Below are positions 1 to 6,280 of a stretch of DNA of 6,709 bases, piece after piece. This stretch comes from Kiritimatiellia bacterium (lineage in GTDB: Bacteria; Verrucomicrobiota; Kiritimatiellia; RFP12; UBA1067): assembly GCA_017629455.1 (NCBI GenBank), contig JAGBXE010000075.1:1-6709 (forward strand), written 5' to 3'. Under the pieces are notes generated by a model, which saw nothing but the letters and a program-made list of their open reading frames with translations, ran no database searches and was not told where the DNA came from. A program made the translations under genes and the position numbers. The first letter of the stretch is position 1; every line of letters starts with the position of its first letter.

Positions 1-33
1 ATTGTTGGCGTTCCAACCTAACAAAGATTTGGT

Positions 34-40
34 GGAAGGG
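34..40 (+). promoter_or_regulatory. Strong Shine-Dalgarno site ahead of the ATG at 47
   Basis: The purine run GGAAGGG lies 6 bases upstream of the ATG at 47, a near-ideal ribosome-binding site and spacing. It matters because the GH-like reading frame that follows has no comparable site ahead of its first ATG at 147. Translation of the locus therefore appears designed to begin at 47, in a different frame from the main protein. No convincing -35/-10 promoter pair is visible in the 46 bases before the ATG. Confidence 0.6.
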
Positions 41-46
41 CATTTT

Positions 47-118
47 ATGTCCAACGTATTAAAGAAATGCTTGCCTGGTGGCGTAGCGTTAGTTATAGCG
101 GTTTTATCATGCTGCTAA
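47..118 (+). other. Lipoprotein signal-peptide ORF (23 codons), out of frame with the downstream GH-like gene
   Basis: The ATG at 47 opens a 23-residue frame ending at TAA 116-118. Its product has the layout of a bacterial type II signal peptide: a short N-region with two lysines (residues 6-7), a hydrophobic core (GGVALVIAV), and a lipobox-like VLSC ending at Cys22, followed by Cys23 and the stop. Such a sequence would be expected at the N-terminus of a secreted, lipid-anchored enzyme. The GH-like frame stays open upstream of its own ATG back to about 99 (in-frame TAG at 96-98), so the two frames overlap over 99-115. Moving from one to the other needs a net +1 shift. The likeliest reading is that this is the detached 5' end of the GH-like gene, separated by an indel or assembly error. 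A stand-alone leader peptide or a programmed frameshift is possible but has no specific support. Confidence 0.55.
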
Positions 119-146
119 CGACCTTGCCGATTATTTCGCAAAATCC

Positions 147-2837
147 ATGAACGAGGTCGTCGAAATTTCTCGTTCACCTGCTGGCGCAAAAACAATCTCT
201 ATAGGCATTGCGCCCGAAAAGAGCCAGCTTACAGCGCGGGTAAAAGTTTTAAAGGATCGCATAATCATTACAGGCGCAACGGCCCGCGAAGCTGCGCAAG
301 GCTGCTACAGGCTAGAAGATGCTATGAATTTCCGCGGCCTTCCAGCGGTAGCACAAGGCGAGAAAACGTATACGAGAATGTTCTCACCCCGCATGGTACA
401 CTCCGGCTGGGAGCTAGACAAATATCCTGACGTATTCCTTGACCATATCGCTCACATGGGAATGGATGCCGTTCTTACTTACGTCACTCAATCGCCCGAC
501 ATTACTCGCAACGGGCGCGAAGACATGCCCGACCTCGTCAAGCGCGCCGCCGTGCGCGGTCTTGATGTCTACATATACGCGCACCAGATCGCGGCATCAT
601 CCCATATGCACCCCGATGACCCAGACGCCGCGGAGTTCTGCGATCGCATGTGGGGGTCGATCGTAAAAAACGCTCCCGGGCTTAAAGGAATGGTCTTCGT
701 AGGCGAATCAATTGCATTCACATCAAAAGATCCTCTCATAAAAGGCTTCTGGTGGAAGCGCGTTCCCGGCGCGAAACGTCTTAACGGCTTTTATCCCACT
801 CTTGAATGGGCTCCCTGGCTTGAACACGTAAGAGACGCTACGCGCAAATATAACCCCAACTTCGATATTGTTTTCTGGACATACAACTGGTCTACCCAGC
901 CTAAAGATGTGCGCCTTGCCCTTCTTGAAAAAATTCCGACAAATATCACTGTGCACGTCACATTCGAAATGGGCGACATGCGCCCAGAGCGCAACGGGGT
1001 AAACGACAATGTCGACGATTATTCAATTCTCCACCCCGGCCCCAGCAAAATGTTTGAAAGCGAAGCCGATGTCATCTCGCGTAGAGGAATACGCCTAACT
1101 TCAATGGCCAACACAGGAGGGCGCACCTGGGACTTAGGCATTGCCCCGTTCGTCCCCGTTCCTGACCGATGGCTTGATCGCCACCGCGCACTTAGAAACG
1201 CGCACGAGAAATGGAATCTTGCCGGCCTTATGGAGTCGCACCACTATGGCTTCCAGCCAAATTTCATCGCCGAAATAGCAAAGGCGTCCTTCACCGAAGA
1301 ATTTGACGAGACATCTATTAAAGCAACATTAAAGGGCATTGCTGCTCGCGACTTTGGGTGCATGAACGTTGAATCTGTTATGGCCGCCTGGAGTGATTGG
1401 AGCGAAGCGTTCCTTTTCCACTCCGCCAGATGGTTTGATCAAGGAGGCCCTCTACGAATAGGCCCAACATATCCGCTTGTTCTGCCAAATAGCCCATGGC
1501 CACTTCCACCGCATCCGCAATACGAATACTACGAAGGAACGCGCTACGGAAATGGCTGGAAATACCTCAGCAGCGCCTACCAGATACCCGACGATCAAGT
1601 TGAAGGGCGGCTAACAACAACAGAAAAAGAACTCGCCCTATGGCACAAAGGCAACGAGCGCCTTGCCGCTGCGCTTGCGCAAGTGCCAGAAGTTAAGCGT
1701 CCTTCCGCCGAGCGGATGCTCGCGTTGGGAAGGCTCTTTGAACACAGCGTACGCACCGTACGCAACAGCATCCTCTTTGCCCGCGACGGCCGGATCCTGA
1801 CTGACGAGAAATCGACCGATGCCGATAAGCTTCAGGCGGCAAAGCGGCTATATTCCGTATTAGACGATGAAGAGGCAAACGTCCGCGAAACTATTCCTTT
1901 CGTTGAAACCGATTCTTCGCTAGGATGGGAGCCGTCGATGTTCTACGTCGCTGACCGCGAATATCTCGAATGGAAGATAAACCAACTGGGAGACGCAAGG
2001 CTTGCTGTCTCTGCGCGCTCACCGGCAGACACGTTCCGCAAGCGTCTTTGGATGTGGGGTCATCACGCGCACGCTTTTAGAACGTCGTCCGGAAAGGAGC
2101 GCAAATGGTTTGGGCCCGACCACCTCAATATGGGGGCGGCGTGCAGAGCAATGGGAATTCCCAATGTCAGCGTCTGCCGCTGGCAGGCACTACCTAAACC
2201 TCCCTTCGATGCCGCCGTAAAAGAAATTAACGACGCCGGGCTTTCGGGCTTTGGCTGGAGCATAACGGACAACGACGGAGATTATTCATTCGCCGAAAAA
2301 GCCAACATTGCTCTTGATCTAGCAAAACGTCACCCCTCGCTTAATTCTTTCTGGCTTGACGATTATTTCGCATCTTCCTTCGTGCGCCCTGAGGTAGAGC
2401 TTTATCAGCTCAAGAACGAAATGCGCAAGCTTCCTCAAAATCCCAAATTGACTGTTGTTTTCTACTCGACCGAATTCAACCGCAAGCCCGAAGCCACATT
2501 TAGAGCTTGTGACCAAATCTCGTTCTGGGTATACGATGCAAATGATATCCCCAAAATGGAAGAGCGTCTAACTAGATTACGCGAAATTGTTGGCCCTAAA
2601 AAGCCAATACTTCTCGGCATCTATATGTGGAACTTCCCGAAGAAGGCGGAGATTCCAAGAGAAAGCATGCTCCTTCAACTTAATCTGGCCGAACGCTTGA
2701 TGCGCACCGGAGCAATTCATGGTCTCGTATTTCACTGCACGCCTCTCGTTGACACTGAACTTGAGGCCGTCAAAATGGCAAAAGAATGGATTCGCCGTCA
2801 CGGTGAGGATGAGTGGGGAACCCTTTCTCCACGCTAA
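147..2837 (+). CDS. Large GH67-like (alpha-glucuronidase-related) glycoside hydrolase, two-module protein
   Basis: A predicted carbohydrate-active enzyme of 896 residues from the ATG at 147. Its substrate is not known. Residues 1-70 look like the end of the small alpha/beta domain that precedes the barrel in GH67 and related families, closing with GCYRLEDAMNFRG (52-64). Residues about 75-380 look like a TIM barrel: strand ends carry Glu187 (MVFVGES), Glu274 (VTFEMGD) and Glu363 (GLMESHHYGF), which are candidate active-site acids. A helical section follows (about 380-590, including AARDFG and AAWSDWSEAF), then GWEPSMFYVADREYLEWK (593-610). Residues about 630-885 form a second barrel-like region with an acidic strand end, FWLDDYF (735-741). 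The gene ends in tandem TAATAA stops. The ATG at 147 has no Shine-Dalgarno site, and its ATGA overlaps a stop in another frame. Homology-like sequence (AANDLADYFAKS, from 111) continues upstream of it in the same frame, so the true N-terminus is probably longer and linked to the signal peptide at 47. The fold is well supported; the family assignment is tentative. Confidence 0.72.
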   Translation: MNEVVEISRSPAGAKTISIGIAPEKSQLTARVKVLKDRIIITGATAREAAQGCYRLEDAMNFRGLPAVAQGEKTYTRMFSPRMVHSGWELDKYPDVFLDHIAHMGMDAVLTYVTQSPDITRNGREDMPDLVKRAAVRGLDVYIYAHQIAASSHMHPDDPDAAEFCDRMWGSIVKNAPGLKGMVFVGESIAFTSKDPLIKGFWWKRVPGAKRLNGFYPTLEWAPWLEHVRDATRKYNPNFDIVFWTYNWSTQPKDVRLALLEKIPTNITVHVTFEMGDMRPERNGVNDNVDDYSILHPGPSKMFESEADVISRRGIRLTSMANTGGRTWDLGIAPFVPVPDRWLDRHRALRNAHEKWNLAGLMESHHYGFQPNFIAEIAKASFTEEFDETSIKATLKGIAARDFGCMNVESVMAAWSDWSEAFLFHSARWFDQGGPLRIGPTYPLVLPNSPWPLPPHPQYEYYEGTRYGNGWKYLSSAYQIPDDQVEGRLTTTEKELALWHKGNERLAAALAQVPEVKRPSAERMLALGRLFEHSVRTVRNSILFARDGRILTDEKSTDADKLQAAKRLYSVLDDEEANVRETIPFVETDSSLGWEPSMFYVADREYLEWKINQLGDARLAVSARSPADTFRKRLWMWGHHAHAFRTSSGKERKWFGPDHLNMGAACRAMGIPNVSVCRWQALPKPPFDAAVKEINDAGLSGFGWSITDNDGDYSFAEKANIALDLAKRHPSLNSFWLDDYFASSFVRPEVELYQLKNEMRKLPQNPKLTVVFYSTEFNRKPEATFRACDQISFWVYDANDIPKMEERLTRLREIVGPKKPILLGIYMWNFPKKAEIPRESMLLQLNLAERLMRTGAIHGLVFHCTPLVDTELEAVKMAKEWIRRHGEDEWGTLSPR

Positions 2838-2861
2838 TAATGTTATTATATCGCCACTTTT

Positions 2862-2868
2862 AAAAAGG
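2862..2868 (+). promoter_or_regulatory. Ribosome-binding site of the ABC exporter gene
   Basis: AAAAAGG sits 7 bases before the ATG at 2876 and supports that start. The intergenic stretch after the upstream stop is only 38 bases and AT-rich. It contains no hairpin with a T-tract, so read-through from the GH-like gene is expected. A TATTATAT stretch near 2844-2851 resembles a -10 box but lacks a clear -35 partner. Confidence 0.45.
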
Positions 2869-2875
2869 CTTAGCT

Positions 2876-4858
2876 ATGGGAATCGAATATAAAAAAGAGT
2901 TTTTTGACCGCGACTACACGCTAAAAGAAGCTTACGGGCGAGTTTGGAGATATGCTAGGCGCTACCGTTTTCGCTTGGTAGTTGGTATAGTTTCAGGAAT
3001 GCTCACGGCAGGCACCCTGGTTCCGCTTTTCCAGGTAATCCAGCCAACCTTGGAAAACGTGAGCAAAAACGAAGTCGAAAATGTACTCGGCAAAGAGAAT
3101 ATCGAAGCTATCAACGAAATAAAAAACAGCAAAGCTTCGCCAAGTTCATCGCCCAATACAGGCGCTTCAAAACTGGAACAGCAGATGGCTCATGCGGCAT
3201 CTCTTCCTGGTTGGTACCCGAAGGCCGAAAAACTTGCGCGTAAATGCGGTTTTGAACTGCAGTCGGAAGACGGTTCAATGGGCACGGCGCTTTTGGTAAT
3301 CGCCCTTTTTATTATACCGCTACTTGCCGCCAGCCGATTTGCGCTTATGCTCATTAGCCAATATTGCCTTTGCTGGTCGGCAACAAAAGTCGTAGCCGAC
3401 CTGCGCGTTGACATCCTTAAAAAAATCCAAGATCAGGAACTGCAGTTTCATGGGCGCATTGATGTCGGCCAACTTATGACACGCGCTACTGGCGACCCGC
3501 AGATTGTGCAGGCCGTTATTCAAAACATGTTCTCAGAGCTTGCCCGCGCGCCTTTCGAGATACTTGTTTCAGTAGGCTTTATCATATGGTTTGCCGTCAC
3601 AAATAATATGCTGCCGACATTGTTTCTTATCACTGTCGGGATGCCGGCTTTTATGATTCCGATTTCCCTGCTGGGCAAAGTGATACGGAAATGGTCGCTC
3701 AAATCATTGCAGCGCAACTCTGTCGTCGGCAGCCGTGTTCACGAAATCCTGACTTGCATTCAGGCCGTAAAAGCCTACCATACCGAAGAATTCGAAAACG
3801 AAAAATATTCGGCCGTGATGCGCGGGCTAGTAGGCACAACAATGCGCTCGGTGCGTTGGGGGCTTATGGTAGCTCCGATGGTCGAGACAGTTGGCATACT
3901 TCTTCTAAGCGGATTTCTAGTCTGGTGCTTTTCAACTCAGGTGGCCCTGTCGAACGTCTTGCCTATGCTAGCTCCACTTCTACTTATCTACAAGCCGGTA
4001 AAGCAGATGTCTTCACTTCAAGTCTCCATCGAAGTAACCCGCGCCTCATTGCAGCGCATTTGGTCTATTCTCGATGTCGATATGCGCCTGCCAGAACGTC
4101 CCGACGCCCTTTCAAAGGAATCGTTCGATAGCAAGATAGCCTTTAAAGACGTTTCATTCCGTTACGAAACGCAATCGTCCGATGCTGTCTCGCATGCGAC
4201 ATTTGATCTTCCTCGCGGGTCAATGGTTGCCGTTGTTGGCGGAACCGGTTCTGGAAAAACAACGCTTTCTGGGTTGCTGGCACGTTTCTATGACCCCCGC
4301 GAAGGCTCCATCTCGATTGACGGCATCGACCTTAAAGATATTAAGATTCCCGATTTGAGGAAATTAATTGGCTGTGTGCAGCAGGAAACAATACTCTTTA
4401 ACGATACCGTTGAAGAAAATATAAAATACGGCTCTCCCAACGCCACACACGAAGAAGTTATTGCTGCGGCAAAGATGGCCAACGCCCATGACTTCATCGT
4501 CTCTCACCCGGACGGCTACAACCGCATGTGCGGCGAAAAAGGCTCTGCCCTTTCCGGAGGCGAACGTCAGCGCGTGGCCATCGCGCGTGCAATATTGCGC
4601 AATCCGCCCATTCTTATTCTTGATGAAGCAACGAGCGCTCTTGACACAGTTACCGAACGGCTCGTTCAGGATGCATTGGCCAACCTAATGAAAAACCGCA
4701 CCGTATTTGCGATTGCCCACAGGCTTTCCACAATTCGCGATGCCAATCTCATCCTTGTTATGGATCACGGCAAGATAGTCGAACGCGGCACACATGATGA
4801 ACTCTATGCCGCAAACGGAACATACCGCAAACTGTGCGATATGCAGAAGGTCGACTAA
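2876..4858 (+). CDS. ABC transporter, fused permease-ATPase, MsbA-like lipid/drug exporter
   Basis: An inner-membrane half-transporter with permease and ATPase fused in 660 residues, expected to work as a homodimer. MsbA-type members flip lipid A-core or other lipids across the inner membrane; the actual substrate here is inferred. The N-terminal part is membrane domain, with TM1 about 31-52, TM2 about 131-157, two segments within about 218-262, and two more within about 318-365. The ATPase half is complete: A-loop Tyr420, Walker A GGTGSGKT (445-452), Q-loop VQQE (491-494), signature LSGGE (549-553), Walker B ILILDE (569-574) with catalytic Glu574, D-loop SALD (577-580) and switch His605. The usual family length is about 580-600. 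The excess is a roughly 75-residue hydrophilic insert between TM1 and TM2, rich in Ser, Lys, Asn and Glu. A well-placed AAAAAGG supports the start. It probably shares a transcript with the GH-like gene. Other type I lipid or multidrug exporters cannot be excluded. Confidence 0.9.
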   Translation: MGIEYKKEFFDRDYTLKEAYGRVWRYARRYRFRLVVGIVSGMLTAGTLVPLFQVIQPTLENVSKNEVENVLGKENIEAINEIKNSKASPSSSPNTGASKLEQQMAHAASLPGWYPKAEKLARKCGFELQSEDGSMGTALLVIALFIIPLLAASRFALMLISQYCLCWSATKVVADLRVDILKKIQDQELQFHGRIDVGQLMTRATGDPQIVQAVIQNMFSELARAPFEILVSVGFIIWFAVTNNMLPTLFLITVGMPAFMIPISLLGKVIRKWSLKSLQRNSVVGSRVHEILTCIQAVKAYHTEEFENEKYSAVMRGLVGTTMRSVRWGLMVAPMVETVGILLLSGFLVWCFSTQVALSNVLPMLAPLLLIYKPVKQMSSLQVSIEVTRASLQRIWSILDVDMRLPERPDALSKESFDSKIAFKDVSFRYETQSSDAVSHATFDLPRGSMVAVVGGTGSGKTTLSGLLARFYDPREGSISIDGIDLKDIKIPDLRKLIGCVQQETILFNDTVEENIKYGSPNATHEEVIAAAKMANAHDFIVSHPDGYNRMCGEKGSALSGGERQRVAIARAILRNPPILILDEATSALDTVTERLVQDALANLMKNRTVFAIAHRLSTIRDANLILVMDHGKIVERGTHDELYAANGTYRKLCDMQKVD

Positions 4859-4863
4859 CCTCC

Positions 4864-4893
4864 CCTCACGCTGATCCTTTCCTCAGCGTGAGG
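4864..4893. terminator. Hairpin between convergent genes, possible bidirectional terminator
   Basis: CCTCACGCTGA (4864-4874) and TCAGCGTGAGG (4883-4893) are perfect reverse complements, giving an 11-bp GC-rich stem around an 8-base loop. The stem starts 5 bases after the exporter stop codon. Its right arm contains the rarA stop codon (TGA read on the - strand, 4885-4883). Neither side has a T-tract, so it is not a textbook intrinsic terminator. It may act with another factor, or as a 3'-end stabiliser for both transcripts. Confidence 0.6.
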
Positions 4894-6265
4894 CGTAAGC
4901 TTGCGAAGAGAACGGTGGCGTTTCCGTGCGTCCCTCGCGCCAGGAACGCACAGCCTCCAGCCGTGCTTTCATCACAGCCTCACGCCCAAGGCCTGATGGC
5001 GAATAGTACTGCCTACCGTTAAGTGCCTCCGGCAGGCAAGACATTCTCGCTATCTTTTCCTGCGTATCATGCGCATACGTATAGCCCTTACCGTAGTCAA
5101 GGTCTTTCATCAGCCTCGTAGGGGCATTGCGAATATGAAGAGGAACTGGCTCGGCCATCATCCTTTGCGCGTCCGCAGCGGCGTTATCGTACGCCACTTC
5201 CATTGCATTTGACTTTGGCGCAAGCGAAAGATAAACGACTATCTCGGTCAAATGAACATTACACTCAGGGACCCCGAGATTGTGACAAGCATCCCAAACT
5301 GCATTAGCTAGAAGTAGCGCGTTTGGATCTGCTAGCCCCACGTCTTCAGACGCAAAGCGCACACACCTTCTTGCTATGTAAAGAGGGTCTTCGCCGCCTT
5401 CCAGCATACGCGCTAGCCAGTAAACCGCAGCGTCGGGGTCGGAATTGCGCATCGATTTGTGAAGAGCGGAAATAACGTTATAATGCTCTTCACCCGACTT
5501 ATCATATATGAGCGCCTTGCGAGTGACAACCTGCTCTAAAACATTGTCGTCTATTAAAGGCCGCCCATCTGGAGTGAGCGAAGAATTGGCAACTGCCGTT
5601 TCAAGAACGCCTAGCGCATTACGTGCGTCGCCATTCGCAAAAATCGCAATCTTGCGCAACCTTTCATCGGAGCACTCTACATTTAGCGCCCCAAAACCGC
5701 GCTTACTCTCCAAAGCACGGCGCAGAAGTTTTAGAAGATCATCCTCTGAAAGCCCCTTGAGAACGAAAACTTTACACCTAGAGAGTAATGCCGAGTTGAC
5801 CTCAAACGATGGATTCTCAGTTGTCGCACCGATTAAAATAATTGAGCCTTGCTCAACATACGGCAGAAAGGCATCCTGCTGCGCCTTGTTGAAGCGGTGA
5901 ATCTCATCGACAAAAAGCACCGTGCGCATTCCCACGCGGCGGCCGCTTTCTGCGCGAGCCATTATCTCTTTTATTTCTTTGATGCCGCTTGTGACGGCCG
6001 AATAATTTACAAACTCGGCTTTTGTAACATTCGCTACGACATTGGCAAGCGTCGTTTTCCCAACGCCAGGCGGCCCCCAAAGAATCATTGAAGGTATCTG
6101 ATCTCGCTCAATCATCTGGCGGAGAATCTTACCTTCTCCCACCAGATGCTCCTGCCCCACAAACTCAGATAAGCTAAGCGGCCTCATACGAGACGCCAGC
6201 GGCTGAGCACCAGCTTGATCGCACGCAGCCTCAGCAACCCCTTCTATGAGTGACATCTGCCGCAT
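4883..6265 (-). CDS. rarA: Replication-associated recombination protein A (RarA/MgsA family AAA+ ATPase)
   Basis: A cytoplasmic AAA+ ATPase of 460 residues, related to clamp-loader subunits, to E. coli RarA and to eukaryotic Mgs1/WRNIP1. The family acts at stalled or damaged replication forks. Visible motifs in order: FVGQEHL (35-41), Walker A GPPGVGKT (64-71), Walker B LFVDE (117-121) followed by IHRFNKAQQDAFLPYVEQG, sensor 1 GATTEN (146-151), arginine finger in LLSRC (Arg163), and sensor 2 in NGDARNAL (Arg215). The C-terminal tetramerisation part is also present: YWLARMLEGGEDPLYIARR (282-300), FASEDVGLADPNAL (304-317), YLSLAPKSN (345-353). Length is close to the family norm, with a slightly longer tail. 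No clear ribosome-binding site precedes either the ATG at 6265 or the in-frame ATG at 6256 (MSLIEG), so the exact start is uncertain by three codons. The gene lies 15 bases after the dehydratase-like gene and is probably co-transcribed with it. Confidence 0.95.
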   Translation of the reverse strand: MRQMSLIEGVAEAACDQAGAQPLASRMRPLSLSEFVGQEHLVGEGKILRQMIERDQIPSMILWGPPGVGKTTLANVVANVTKAEFVNYSAVTSGIKEIKEIMARAESGRRVGMRTVLFVDEIHRFNKAQQDAFLPYVEQGSIILIGATTENPSFEVNSALLSRCKVFVLKGLSEDDLLKLLRRALESKRGFGALNVECSDERLRKIAIFANGDARNALGVLETAVANSSLTPDGRPLIDDNVLEQVVTRKALIYDKSGEEHYNVISALHKSMRNSDPDAAVYWLARMLEGGEDPLYIARRCVRFASEDVGLADPNALLLANAVWDACHNLGVPECNVHLTEIVVYLSLAPKSNAMEVAYDNAAADAQRMMAEPVPLHIRNAPTRLMKDLDYGKGYTYAHDTQEKIARMSCLPEALNGRQYYSPSGLGREAVMKARLEAVRSWREGRTETPPFSSQAYASR

Positions 6266-6280
6266 AAAAATCTACAAGAT

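Noticed and set aside
67..150. Third-frame ORF of 27 codons from ATG 67 to TGA 148-150, with a hydrophobic stretch and an ATGA overlap with the GH-like start
   Set aside because: It has only a weak purine run before it, lacks a normal signal-peptide cleavage site and overlaps the much better signal peptide at 47. The ATGA overlap is probably chance.
2835..2848. AT palindrome TAATAA-tg-TTATTA after the GH-like stop, considered as an operator or terminator
   Set aside because: It is short, purely A/T and overlaps tandem stop codons; the stem is too weak for termination and no matching second site is seen.
3691..4131. A 146-codon + strand ORF inside the ABC exporter gene
   Set aside because: It lies in another frame of a gene with intact membrane and ATPase motifs, and its translation shows no recognisable domain.
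5023..5037. Small inverted repeat TGCCT/AGGCA, considered as a repeat element or uptake-type sequence
   Set aside because: It occurs once, lies within the conserved rarA coding sequence and is short enough to be chance.
5508..5900. A 130-codon + strand ORF opposite rarA
   Set aside because: It is antisense to the conserved AAA+ domain, and its Ser/Arg-rich translation is typical of an opposite-strand shadow.
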